16,394 bases of DNA from an uncultured Fretibacterium sp. (GCA_937892105.1 CALAUZ010000397.1:1-16394), one strand, 5' to 3'. Shown: positions 7,719-15,739, counted from the first letter of the stretch. Numbers and translations are program-made. The notes: generated by a model from the letters alone, not told the origin.

Positions 7719-9304
7719 TTTTTCTGTCCTGCCTCTATCTCCCCTAACTTCTCCTCAAATCCATATATCGTCGGGTCTATCTTATCTACCGTCTTGTTCA
7801 GTTCGTCCATCAGCCGGAAACGCCTCGAACTTGGAAGCTGATTGGAAAACCTTTTCACCTTCAGTAGTGCCTGCAAGTAATTTCGTTCGTACTGGATAAT
7901 CATTTTTGCGGCCATCAGCGCACTGGGGTTCCCCTCGTCAAGGAATAATCTGGCCATCTCCATGTTCTCCTCTATCTCCATCTCATCATACCATATCTCA
8001 GCCAGTATCCTCAAAAAACGTTCCCTGTTACCCTTGCGCGTTATCCGACGGGCTAGAATGTCTATCTTCTTCATTCCGGCTTTCAGTTCACGCATTACCG
8101 TCTCAACCTTCAATGACGGCAGAGAGTATTCAGCTATGTATTCCGCCTCGTCCTCTATCAATACCTGTCTGCGCAATAACTTCCCGTATGATGGTGTCAG
8201 CCTTATTACTGCGGGTTCTGAGTTCTTCGACATTAACTGACGGAATATTACTCCCGTCCTGAATCTTCCGCATTCATAGTTGCAATTATCGTCCTTCAGA
8301 AACGTTACATAGCCTGGATCAAATAACCCTTTACGTCCCGCACGTCCCGACATTTGGAGAAACTCATTGTGTGTTATGGGCATGTAATTATAGTAGTTCA
8401 CAAGCTGGGCAAAGATTACGTATTGAGCCGGAAGGTTCACTCCCAATGCAAGCGCATTCGTACCGCATACTACATCAAGAAGCCTCTCTCGAAATGCCGA
8501 CTCAACCAGCAACTTCTCTTTAGGCAACATGCTTCCATGATATATCCCTACTCCCTTGTAGATACCGGGTAATGTCCTCTTGACTTCCAGGATTTTTGCA
8601 AGTTCATCTATACGCTTCACGTTTTCCGGCGGTATCCTCTTTCTTGTACGCGATATCTGGCCGGCAAGGTCTACTACTCCCCTCTGTGAAAACAAAAATA
8701 CTAATGCATCATGTATTTCATAGAGCTTCACTGGGTCATTAGGCTGGAAAATAAGCTCTGTAATACGTTTACGTCCGGAATGAATTACAAATTCCCTCTG
8801 GCATATATCCGATAAGTATCTGCCAACATTCTTTACTCCTCCCAAAGTCGCTGACATTACGAGGATTTGTGTGCTTGGGTCTGTATCCTTTATGCCGTCA
8901 ATGTATGTCCTTGCCCTGCTGAAATCCGTAAAAATATAATGGAATTCGTCAACAATTAATTTCTGGTCTGGGACACGGGAATATTTCATGGTGTATATTT
9001 CCTGTGTGCAGCAAATTATGTTTGCTCCCTCATTACGCTTGAAATCTCCAGTCTCTATCCCTACATCAAGTCCCATTCTGCGCAGGTCAAGATAGCGTTC
9101 GTTGCTCAATGCCTTAATCGGTGCCGTGAAGATTATTCGTCTTGATTCTGGTTCAGGGTTTATGCTGCCGTCCAATCTCAGAATACCTGCCCATAAATAC
9201 GCTGCCAGTGTTTTGCCTGAACCTGTGGGGGCGGATAATACTGCGCTGCTGTCCTTTATGTGATTGTAAGCACGTATCTGCCAGTCATAAAATTTTGTTC
9301 CCAA
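7715..9304 (-). CDS. Ski2-like DExH-box helicase
   Basis: This is an ATP-dependent superfamily 2 nucleic-acid helicase of 529 residues. Motifs in order are: Walker A APTGSGKT (25-32), motif Ia TAPIKALSNER (60-70), DExH box DEFH (119-122), SAT (151-153), GTNALALGVNLPA (281-293) and QMSGRAGRKG (317-326). The last two are typical of the Ski2/Mtr4/Hel308 group. The protein ends with a helical tail of about 180 residues and lacks the long C-terminal modules of Ski2/Mtr4, so it is a compact member. The start is TTG 9304, the only start available after an in-frame TAA; its nearest Shine-Dalgarno-like AAGGGA is about 15 bases away, so the start is uncertain. It begins 35 bases after the 3' end of rnpB on the same strand and overlaps the pyruvyl transferase stop at its own 3' end. 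RNA is a plausible substrate, by inference only. Confidence 0.85.
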   Translation of the reverse strand: MGTKFYDWQIRAYNHIKDSSAVLSAPTGSGKTLAAYLWAGILRLDGSINPEPESRRIIFTAPIKALSNERYLDLRRMGLDVGIETGDFKRNEGANIICCTQEIYTMKYSRVPDQKLIVDEFHYIFTDFSRARTYIDGIKDTDPSTQILVMSATLGGVKNVGRYLSDICQREFVIHSGRKRITELIFQPNDPVKLYEIHDALVFLFSQRGVVDLAGQISRTRKRIPPENVKRIDELAKILEVKRTLPGIYKGVGIYHGSMLPKEKLLVESAFRERLLDVVCGTNALALGVNLPAQYVIFAQLVNYYNYMPITHNEFLQMSGRAGRKGLFDPGYVTFLKDDNCNYECGRFRTGVIFRQLMSKNSEPAVIRLTPSYGKLLRRQVLIEDEAEYIAEYSLPSLKVETVMRELKAGMKKIDILARRITRKGNRERFLRILAEIWYDEMEIEENMEMARLFLDEGNPSALMAAKMIIQYERNYLQALLKVKRFSNQLPSSRRFRLMDELNKTVDKIDPTIYGFEEKLGEIEAGQKN

Positions 9305-9338
9305 TGTGTGAAATTCTTATCCCTTCATAAATATAAAG

Positions 9339-9676
9339 AGGCAGTCCAATAAGCCGGGTTCTGTATGAATGACGGCCATTTATCTGGGATATCCCTCGCG
9401 GAATTCCTCAAGCGGTCTACCCTGAAGCAGGCGGGCAGCCTTTAACCTTCGCTATTAGACCTTGCTTCAGATGGGGCTTGCATAGCTCATGAATTGCTCC
9501 ATGACTGGTGGGCTTTTACCCTTCACCTTTTCACCGTTGCCATTATTGCCTGGCTGTGTATTTTCTGCTGCGCTTTCCCTCAGATTGCTCCGGCCAGTTG
9601 TTAGCTGGCATCTTGCCCTGTGAAGCCCGGACTTTCCTCCATACTGTGATTATATGGCGGCCGTCTGAACTGCCCT
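9339..9676 (-). ncRNA. rnpB: RNase P RNA (bacterial type A)
   Basis: This is the catalytic RNA that removes 5' leaders from pre-tRNAs. The minus strand carries the near-invariant CR-I block GGAGGAAAGTCCGGGCT (9624-9640) and the CR-V block ACAGAACCCGGCTTATTGG (within 9344-9364), which pair as helix P4. Between them are recognisable counterparts of the E. coli RNA, AAGCAAGGTCTAATAG, GGTAGACCGCTTGAG and AGATAAATGGCCGTC, indicating the type A fold. Helix P1 is formed by GGCAGTTC at the 5' end (9667-9674) and GGACTGCC at the 3' end (9340-9347). The length of about 338 bases is normal. Ends are set from P1 and may be off by a few bases. No separate terminator hairpin follows, only a T-rich stretch. 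Confidence 0.95.
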
Positions 9677-9681
9677 GTCTG

Positions 9682-10788
9682 CTATTTTATCATGCTGTTC
9701 CTCAAAATCTCCGTGAACATATCCGCTGCCGTCTCCAGAATATTATCGTTGAAGTCATAGCCTGAAGTGTGAACAGCCGGGTAATCCCCGCCGTTCCCAA
9801 TATAGAATATCGCTCCATTCACCTGCTTCGTGTAAAGTCCGAAATCCTCAGACGCTCTCAGCGGTTCGGCCATGTCGATAACCTGATGCCCCAATGTCTT
9901 TGCCGCTTTCCTTACACGTTCAACGCAATGCTTGTCGCTTGATGTATCAGTGAAATAATCGCTGACTTTCTTTGTGAGGCTGAGTGAATGTTTAGCGGCC
10001 AGTTCGTCAGAAAGTGTGATTATGGCGTTGTATGTCTTGCGCATTTCCGGCTCACGTTCCGCCCTTACAGTGATGGATATCTCTCCATTGCCAGGCGAAA
10101 TCCCGAAGTTCCTTCCGCCTACATTAATGTTGACGATGGTACATAACGCATTCCCTCTCACACTGTCAATCTTTGATACTAATTCTGCGATTGCATATGC
10201 CGGATTGATACCCTTCTCAGGTTCGCTTGCATGTGAAGTTTTACCCTCGAACATCAGAGTTATCCCTGCTGAAGCATACTGGCATACACCCTCTCGTACC
10301 ACTATGCTCCCTTCCGGCCAGCCGCTCCAATTATGGAAAGCGTAAATCTCGCTTATGCTTCTTTCCCGCAAAAGACTGGAACATTCCCTTGCTCCCTGTC
10401 CCGTCTCCTCCGAATGCTGGAAGATTAGATACACTGAGCGTTTAACCTCCAATTCTGAAAGTTCAAGCCCTAAACCGCATAATGCCGCACTGTGTCCATC
10501 ATGTCCGCATTTATGGGATATGCCGGAATTTCGTGATGAATATGGGAGGGAGATTGCCTCGTCCATTGGCAGAGCGTCCATGTCGGCTCGGAATGCTATC
10601 GCCTTTGTACCCTCAACGTAGCGTGAGGCGTAAAACCATTTCCCGCAGTCTACTACGGCTAAACGGGTATTGGCCTCTATGAAGTCCATTAGACGGCGTT
10701 TTGTGGCTGCTTCATGGCCGGATAGTTCGGGATATTGGTGAAGTTCATGGCGCAGGGTAATAATTTTGCGCAGGCTGTCTTTGTTCAA
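9682..10788 (-). CDS. M20D-family amidohydrolase / metallopeptidase
   Basis: Peptidase family M20D includes IAA-amino acid hydrolases, hippurate hydrolase, N-acyl-amino-acid amidohydrolases and N-acetyl-diaminopimelate deacetylase, all cytosolic metalloenzymes that cleave N-acyl bonds. The signatures are RHELHQYPELS (13-23), RADMDALP (67-74), KCGHDGHSA (93-101) with metal ligands Cys94 and His96, HSEETGQGA (125-133), His152 in AFHNW, and the C-terminal ligand His340 in VHTSG. Length (368) is typical. The start is TTG 10788, with GAGGTGAT 5 bases upstream; no better start exists. It follows the CHR pair by 29 bases and probably ends the uvrB operon. Its 3' end overlaps the rnpB promoter. The substrate cannot be deduced. 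Confidence 0.92.
   Translation of the reverse strand: MNKDSLRKIITLRHELHQYPELSGHEAATKRRLMDFIEANTRLAVVDCGKWFYASRYVEGTKAIAFRADMDALPMDEAISLPYSSRNSGISHKCGHDGHSAALCGLGLELSELEVKRSVYLIFQHSEETGQGARECSSLLRERSISEIYAFHNWSGWPEGSIVVREGVCQYASAGITLMFEGKTSHASEPEKGINPAYAIAELVSKIDSVRGNALCTIVNINVGGRNFGISPGNGEISITVRAEREPEMRKTYNAIITLSDELAAKHSLSLTKKVSDYFTDTSSDKHCVERVRKAAKTLGHQVIDMAEPLRASEDFGLYTKQVNGAIFYIGNGGDYPAVHTSGYDFNDNILETAADMFTEILRNSMIK
9684..9692 (-). promoter_or_regulatory. Probable rnpB promoter (extended -10)
   Basis: TGATAAAAT on the minus strand lies just before the predicted RNase P RNA 5' end, at the right distance for a -10 element. It coincides with the last codons and stop of the upstream amidohydrolase gene (stop at 9682-9684). 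No clear -35 hexamer is visible. Confidence 0.45.
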
Positions 10789-10817
10789 GTATAATCACCT
10801 CATTGCGAATAATAGCA

Positions 10818-11366
10818 CTACAGCCCCATCACTCCAAACATTATCACACCCGCAACCGCACTCAGCACTAACACTTTTGGGATTGACACCCTGAACTTAA
10901 GCAACAGCATCAGGTCTACAATTCCCAATACCGCAGAAGGCACGTTAATTCCTCCGGCAATGTCAGCGTAATTCACCAGCACCAAATCCACAACTACCCC
11001 CGCAACCATTCCAACACATGCAGGACGTACCCCAGTCATTATCTGTCCTAGCCTCTTGTTGTCGCGGAAATGGTCAAAGAATACCGCCACAACAGCACAT
11101 AGTGTGAATGTTGGAGCAAGTGCCCCCATGTTCGCGATGAATGCACCGATTATTCCTGCCGCCCTCATTCCGGCAAACGTTGCGCAGTTCAGACCGAGTG
11201 GGCCGGGTGTCATCTCTGCGATTGCCACAATGTCAGATACTTCCGAAGCCGTCATCCAGCCATGTGAAATCATCTCTGCCGAAATCAACGGTATCATTGA
11301 CAGCCCTCCAAAGCTCGTGAAACCTATCTTCACGAAACTCCAGAATAATTCAAGCAGAAGAAACAT
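10818..11366 (-). CDS. CHR-family (chromate transporter-like) protein, second half of pair
   Basis: This is a short, single-domain CHR-superfamily membrane protein of 182 residues. The family signatures are FVKIGFTSFGGLSMIPLI (11-28) and AEMTPGPLGLN (50-60), followed by hydrophobic segments at about 70-98, 115-133, 145-160 and 165-182. Short CHR proteins normally come as adjacent pairs that are thought to assemble together in antiparallel orientation as the anion transporter. ATG 11366 was chosen because AGGGGG lies just upstream and the ATG overlaps the TAA of the partner gene (TAATG); a longer in-frame extension to 11498 would run through the partner gene and is not hydrophobic. Chromate is the family's name substrate, but the natural one in anaerobes is uncertain. 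Confidence 0.9.
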   Translation of the reverse strand: MFLLLELFWSFVKIGFTSFGGLSMIPLISAEMISHGWMTASEVSDIVAIAEMTPGPLGLNCATFAGMRAAGIIGAFIANMGALAPTFTLCAVVAVFFDHFRDNKRLGQIMTGVRPACVGMVAGVVVDLVLVNYADIAGGINVPSAVLGIVDLMLLLKFRVSIPKVLVLSAVAGVIMFGVMGL

Positions 11367-11908
11367 TAGTATTTCCCCCTTCTCTCGTAGTATTCGCAAA
11401 TAATCAGCCCAAGTACAGCACCGATTACGACAAGCCACACAGGACTGACACGCAGGAAGAAATACAGCCCAAACATTGCCAGTGCAATCACGTAACATGG
11501 CGGCAGCTTGAACGCACTCTTAATCATTCCCATTAATGCGCTGAGTATTACAGGGGCAACGGCAGTACGTACACCCCTCATTGCTGACGCTACCCAGATG
11601 TTTGACTGGAACGCTGTATAAAAGCTAGTTATCATTATCAGGATTATCATGGGGACTGTTATCATTCCGAACATGCAGGCCACTCCGCCCCAAAATCCCG
11701 CCATTCTATGACCGAAGAACATTGCTATGTTGCCTATCATCGTTCCAGGAAGACTTCTGCCTATGCTCGTTATGTCGAGTAATTCCTCGTCTGTCAGCGA
11801 TTTTTCACGATCAACGTATAATTCTTTCATCTGCGCCACAATGCTCCAGCCGCCTCCAAATGTGAACGCTCCAAACTTCAGGAACTGCATATACAGCCTC
11901 GCAATCAT
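11366..11908 (-). CDS. CHR-family (chromate transporter-like) protein, first half of pair
   Basis: This is a 180-residue single-domain CHR membrane protein. The signatures are FLKFGAFTFGGGWSIVAQM (9-27) and SLPGTMIGNIAMFFGHRMAG (52-71), followed by hydrophobic stretches at about 72-98, 115-128, 138-152 and 156-171. The charged C-terminus (EYYERRGKY) would lie in the cytosol by the positive-inside rule. It starts 5 bases after the uvrB stop, with GGGGGAG overlapping the uvrB end as ribosome binding site, and its stop overlaps the start of the second CHR gene. The pair should therefore be made in equal amounts from the uvrB transcript. Family assignment is secure; the transported anion is inferred only from family name. 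Confidence 0.9.
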   Translation of the reverse strand: MIARLYMQFLKFGAFTFGGGWSIVAQMKELYVDREKSLTDEELLDITSIGRSLPGTMIGNIAMFFGHRMAGFWGGVACMFGMITVPMIILIMITSFYTAFQSNIWVASAMRGVRTAVAPVILSALMGMIKSAFKLPPCYVIALAMFGLYFFLRVSPVWLVVIGAVLGLIICEYYERRGKY

Positions 11909-11913
11909 GAAAG

Positions 11914-13911
11914 CTACTCCCCCTTTGACGCATTGATTTCCGTTATAGTATCACGTATCACAGCCGCCCTCTCAAAGTCCAGCTTCTCTACAGCCTCCCA
12001 CATTGCACGCTCAAGCTCCGAAATGCTCATTCTCCCTATGCTCTTGGTCTTGCCGGAAGAACCAGAATATTTCCCGCTGCGTCCCGCCTCATTGTACGCG
12101 CTTGCAAGCTCAGGAGGAAGCAAATCCGAAACATCTTTCGTTATGCTCTTGGGGGTAATGTTGTGTTCCTTGTTCCAGGCAGTCTGCTTCTCTCTTCTGC
12201 GTCTGGTCTCGTTCACTGCCTGAGTTATGCTGTCGGTCATTATGTCAGCGTAAAGTACTATCCTGCTGTTCACATTCCTTGCCGCCCTGCCCATAATCTG
12301 AATTAGTGAACGGTAAGAACGCAAGTAGCCTTCACGGTCAGCGTCAAGAATGGCCGCAAATGTAACCTCCGGCAAATCCATACCCTCTCGCAGAAGGTTA
12401 ATCCCAACCAGAACATCAATACTTCCCGCCCTCAAATCACGGATTAATTCGGCACGTTCAAAAGTATTCAGCTCTGAATGTATGTACTTAACACGGAACT
12501 TTAACTCGGAAAGATAGTCTGCAAGGTCTTCTGAAGCCTTCTTCGTCAGCGTAAGCACAAGAGAACGTTCCCCCCTTGATACGTTGTCTCTAAGGCGGTC
12601 AATAAGGTCATCAATTTGCGTTTTTGCCGGCAATACTTCAACTTCCGGATCTGGAATGCCGGTGGGACGTATAATCTGTTCGGCGATAACGCTCGATGTT
12701 CCAAGCTCATAATCACCGGGAGTTGCCGACACAAACAAAGCCTGCCTCATTTTCCCCTCGAACTCCTGCCACTGAAGCGGCCTGTTATCCATACATGAAG
12801 GAAGCCTGAAACCATTTTCAACAAGCACCTTCTTCCGTGCCCTGTCTCCGTTGAACATTGCATGAACCTGCGGCAAAGTTATATGAGACTCATCAATGAT
12901 CATCAAAAAATCGTCAGGGAAAAAATCAATTAACGTACCTGGAGGCTGACCCTTTTTTCTGCCATCAAGGTAGACCGAGTAATTCTCTATTCCTGAACAA
13001 TACCCCGCTTCGCCCAACATCTCAAGGTCATACAGCGTTCTCATTTTTATACGTTGTGCCTCAACCAGCTTTCCTTGTGCCTCAAAATCCGCCTCAACCC
13101 GTGAAAGTTCATCTTGTATCATTGGGACTGCCTTAGCGATTGCGTCCTCCTGAGTAACGTAATGTTGTGCCGGAAATATGCTTGCTTCGTTCACGTTCTC
13201 GATTACGTGTCCTGTTACAGGGTGGGTAATATCTATGCGTTCTATCTCGTCATCATAGAATGTTATGCGGATACATATTTCGTCCTCATATGCCGGGAAG
13301 ACTTCAACGGTGTCGCCTCTGACGCGAAATTTTCCGGGTTCGGGAGTAAAATCTGTTCTTTCGTAATAATTCCCGACAAGCCTGGCCATGAAGTCCCGTT
13401 GGTCTGTCCTTTCATTAACGCTGAATGATATTATTGCGTCCTCGTATGCTTCTTTCATGCCAAGCCCGTAAATACATGATACACTGGCAACAACTATAAC
13501 ATCTCTGCGTTCAATCAGGGCTTTTGTTGCCGAAAGTCTAAGCCTCTCTATCCTGTCATTTATTGACGCGTCCTTCTCTATGTATGTATCACTTTGCGGA
13601 ATGTATGCTTCAGGCTGGTAATAGTCATAATAGCTGACGAAGTATCTCACAGCGTTTTCGGGAAAGAATGCCTTGAACTCGCTGTAGAGTTGTGCGGCAA
13701 GAGTTTTGTTGTGTGCAAGTACAAGGGCTGGTCTGTCGAGGTTGGCGATGATATTTGCGGCGGTGAAGGTTTTTCCGCTGCCGGTAACTCCCTTGAGGGT
13801 CTGGAAGCGGTTGCCAGACTTTATGCTGCGGGTTAATGCTTCAATGGCTTCGGGCTGGTCTCCTGATGGCAGCCATTGTGAATGAAGAACGAAATGTTTT
13901 ATCTTTCCCAA
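11914..13911 (-). CDS. uvrB: Excinuclease ABC subunit B
   Basis: UvrB is the damage-verifying helicase of nucleotide excision repair; UvrA loads it and it recruits UvrC. Of 665 residues, the following are visible: Walker A GVTGSGKT (41-48), the beta-hairpin that clamps DNA, with YYDYYQPEAYIP (94-105), the DExH box DESH (340-343), SATP (395-398), REGMDLPEV (508-516), QIMGRAAR (538-545), and the C-terminal UVR coiled coil (about 629-661, ELERAMWEAVEKLDFERAA) that binds UvrC. Length and order are standard. The start is TTG 13911 with AGGGA nine bases upstream. It heads a minus-strand operon with the two CHR genes and the amidohydrolase. No LexA box of the E. coli or Bacillus type was seen upstream. 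Confidence 0.98.
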   Translation of the reverse strand: MGKIKHFVLHSQWLPSGDQPEAIEALTRSIKSGNRFQTLKGVTGSGKTFTAANIIANLDRPALVLAHNKTLAAQLYSEFKAFFPENAVRYFVSYYDYYQPEAYIPQSDTYIEKDASINDRIERLRLSATKALIERRDVIVVASVSCIYGLGMKEAYEDAIISFSVNERTDQRDFMARLVGNYYERTDFTPEPGKFRVRGDTVEVFPAYEDEICIRITFYDDEIERIDITHPVTGHVIENVNEASIFPAQHYVTQEDAIAKAVPMIQDELSRVEADFEAQGKLVEAQRIKMRTLYDLEMLGEAGYCSGIENYSVYLDGRKKGQPPGTLIDFFPDDFLMIIDESHITLPQVHAMFNGDRARKKVLVENGFRLPSCMDNRPLQWQEFEGKMRQALFVSATPGDYELGTSSVIAEQIIRPTGIPDPEVEVLPAKTQIDDLIDRLRDNVSRGERSLVLTLTKKASEDLADYLSELKFRVKYIHSELNTFERAELIRDLRAGSIDVLVGINLLREGMDLPEVTFAAILDADREGYLRSYRSLIQIMGRAARNVNSRIVLYADIMTDSITQAVNETRRRREKQTAWNKEHNITPKSITKDVSDLLPPELASAYNEAGRSGKYSGSSGKTKSIGRMSISELERAMWEAVEKLDFERAAVIRDTITEINASKGE

Positions 13912-13944
13912 TATTAATTTTCCCTTTCTTAATGAATTGGCTAT

Positions 13945-13950
13945 ATTATA
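13945..13950 (-). promoter_or_regulatory. Possible uvrB -10 box
   Basis: A perfect TATAAT on the minus strand lies about 34 bases before the uvrB TTG. The hexamer at 17 bases upstream is a poor -35 match. It sits in the 191-base divergent region shared with cheV. Confidence 0.35.
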
Positions 13951-13988
13951 TTCTCATAATTACGATACTTTATTTGCAGTCACAATGT

Positions 13989-14059
13989 GCAACATGTTTC
14001 CTATAATTACCCAAAATCAGCAAACCCCGCATGAAATGTGATAATATATAGCAACATGT
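13989..14059. repeat. Two copies of GCAACATGT in the uvrB-cheV intergenic region
   Basis: The 9-mer GCAACATGT occurs at 13989-13997 and again at 14051-14059, 62 bases apart (close to six helical turns), flanking the candidate cheV -10 elements. Each contains the palindrome ACATGT. Spaced identical sites around a promoter could bind one regulator cooperatively, but chance is a real alternative for a 9-mer pair. Confidence 0.3.
14039..14047 (+). promoter_or_regulatory. Possible cheV promoter (extended -10)
   Basis: TGATAATAT on the plus strand is an extended -10-like element 55 bases before the cheV ATG; a second TATAAT is at 14002-14007. Neither has a good -35 hexamer. No sigma-28 motagonist such as TAAA with GCCGATAA was recognised, so a flagellar-type promoter is not supported. 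Confidence 0.35.
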
Positions 14060-14102
14060 CAGCTTTGTTATTTCACCCGAAAGCGGAGGCCTTAATCACA
14101 AA

Positions 14103-15038
14103 ATGCAGGAAGTCAAAAAAGTTACCACTGAAGCCGGAACTAATGAATGGCAACTAGTCGTATTCGTTCTTGGCGATCAGTCTTTCGCAATCAATGTTGA
14201 CAAGACACGCGAAATATTACGTTGGCCGGGAGTTCGCTCAATCCCTGACGCTCCCGTAGCGTTAATCGGAATTACATCAGTACGCGGTGAAGTTCTCCCT
14301 ATGGTGGATCTGAGAATATTCTTAGGCATACCTCCCGTTACACCTATGGAGCAGAGCAAGGTCATCATCGCGGAGTTCAACGAGGTAAAACTGGGCTTTG
14401 TCGTTGACGCTGTGGAGAGAATATACCGCATAAAGTCCGAAGACCTCGACGCAAGCATGACGGGAAAATATCTGGGAGACTGGATACTCTACGTCATAAA
14501 GCGCGATGCCCGTAACGTCCTTCTCCTCGATTATGAGGCAATCGTTCAGACCATAAGCCCGCAGCTCGTCATTCAGCATTCTGGCGATCCCGGAAAGGCT
14601 GTCGCAATGATGGAAGGCGTTGGACACCCGGGCGATTACCATATCATCGTGGCAGAAGATTCACCATTAATCCGCAAGCAGGTAGAAGACGCATTAATGG
14701 CCAGCGGGTTCACTGATCTCCACATATGCCCTGACGGAAAAGTTGCCTATGACGCTATCGTTGGCGCAAGCGAACATTGCGACCTCCTCATCACGGACGT
14801 TGAAATGCCCAGACTTGACGGCCTCACATTGACACGCCGCGTAAAGGAGAACCCTGACACCAAGAACATACCGATAATAGTATTCTCCTCGATAATGGCC
14901 AATGATATCAAGAACAAGGCAGCAAGCGTTGGGGCAAATTATCAGGTAACGAAGCCCGAAATTACACAGCTCGTTGAATGCGTCGTCAAGGTTATACGCG
15001 AGAAACAGGAACGTGAAACTACGGAGGAAGCCAGCTAA
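14103..15038 (+). CDS. cheV: Chemotaxis adaptor CheV (CheW domain plus receiver)
   Basis: CheV couples chemoreceptors to the kinase CheA and adjusts sensitivity through its own phosphorylation. Residues about 15-155 are a CheW-like domain, with the conserved strand FAINVDKTREILRW (28-41) and GITSVRGEVLPMVDLR (56-71). Residues about 179-298 are a receiver domain with acidic pair Glu185-Asp186, phospho-acceptor Asp232 (in LLITDVEMPRLDG), Ser262 or Ser263 at the switch position and Lys284 in TKPE. The length of 311 is standard. GGAGG lies 13 bases before the ATG, a long spacing, but no alternative start is in frame. The stop is 3 bases before the next gene, and rpoD follows, so it appears to head a cheV-unknown-rpoD operon. 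Confidence 0.95.
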   Translation: MQEVKKVTTEAGTNEWQLVVFVLGDQSFAINVDKTREILRWPGVRSIPDAPVALIGITSVRGEVLPMVDLRIFLGIPPVTPMEQSKVIIAEFNEVKLGFVVDAVERIYRIKSEDLDASMTGKYLGDWILYVIKRDARNVLLLDYEAIVQTISPQLVIQHSGDPGKAVAMMEGVGHPGDYHIIVAEDSPLIRKQVEDALMASGFTDLHICPDGKVAYDAIVGASEHCDLLITDVEMPRLDGLTLTRRVKENPDTKNIPIIVFSSIMANDIKNKAASVGANYQVTKPEITQLVECVVKVIREKQERETTEEAS

Positions 15039-15041
15039 GCT

Positions 15042-15725
15042 GTGATACTGCCTTTCTGGAATTCTGAGCTTTATGTGGAAATATCTTCGTGGTTTCCGTT
15101 CGGGAAGGATTACAGCCCTGTCTCCGTGAACAGGTTTCACAGCGCGGATCTCAGGAATATAGCCGGGTCATGTATGGATTTGGACGGCGAATTTTTCTTC
15201 ATGGCCTCGCCTTCAACAGGGTGTGTCGGCAGCCTTCCACGTGAAAATTTCTTCAGATACCAGCCTGATAGCGTGTTTAACTTGGGCTTTCTTATGATTA
15301 TGGGATATTCTGAGAAGCTGGAGAGGGCAATAATAATCTCTCTGGGTCTGGCAGGAGCAAAAAGCGGTATCAGTGCTGGTATTACAGCGTGTTCTATCTG
15401 GAATCACGGAATATTCGAGGGAACTGCGAAGGTTATAGCGGTTGCAGGTGATGAGCCGTTCTATGATTGTACTGACTATATGCGGATATTATCGAGAGTT
15501 ATGGAGGAAGTAAAAGGCTTCATCGGAACGCCGGGACAGTCATATTATGCCGAAAAATTCGGGTATGACCGTTTCTTCATGGCGTGGGAAAACGATAATC
15601 CCTATGATATTGCGGCCAGCAGGATAATCTCGGAGTTTGAACTTGACGGTACAAAGGAGATAGTCGGCGGGCCGGCACAGGAGGAATTTCCGCCGTTCAT
15701 GGGTGCGGCAGTGAGCATAAGATAA
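15042..15725 (+). CDS. Unrecognised 227-residue protein between cheV and rpoD
   Basis: I do not recognise this protein. It begins at GTG 15042, three bases after the cheV stop, with GGAGG about 14 bases upstream inside the cheV end. Its TAA overlaps the ribosome binding site of rpoD (TAAGGAG), so it is tightly packed in the operon and very likely real. It has no signal peptide. It is a mixed soluble sequence rich in aromatics ([17 protein letters not shown] near the start; [13 protein letters not shown] around 49-61) with one moderately hydrophobic stretch, [20 protein letters not shown] (95-114), and an acidic C-terminal half. The Gly/Ala/Ser-rich stretch could be a buried helix or a ligand loop. 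The ending GAAVSIR is not membrane-like. No catalytic motif is claimed. Confidence 0.75.
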   Translation: MILPFWNSELYVEISSWFPFGKDYSPVSVNRFHSADLRNIAGSCMDLDGEFFFMASPSTGCVGSLPRENFFRYQPDSVFNLGFLMIMGYSEKLERAIIISLGLAGAKSGISAGITACSIWNHGIFEGTAKVIAVAGDEPFYDCTDYMRILSRVMEEVKGFIGTPGQSYYAEKFGYDRFFMAWENDNPYDIAASRIISEFELDGTKEIVGGPAQEEFPPFMGAAVSIR

Positions 15726-15739
15726 GGAGTTGCATATAC

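Noticed and set aside
9305..9681. Coding ORFs across the rnpB region, such as 9508-9765 plus
   Set aside because: The conserved RNase P RNA blocks on the minus strand explain the region.
11367..11498. N-terminal extension of the second CHR gene to 11498
   Set aside because: The extension runs through the end of the first CHR gene and is Cys/Arg-rich, not CHR-like; ATG 11366 has a clear ribosome binding site.
13912..14102. LexA (SOS) box upstream of uvrB
   Set aside because: Neither CTGT-N8-ACAG nor CGAAC-N4-GTTCG is present; the ACATGT palindromes do not match either consensus.
14322..14642. Minus-strand ORF opposite cheV (and similar ORFs at 14177-14458 and 14694-15140)
   Set aside because: These are shadows of the well-supported cheV frame with no family resemblance and no ribosome binding site.
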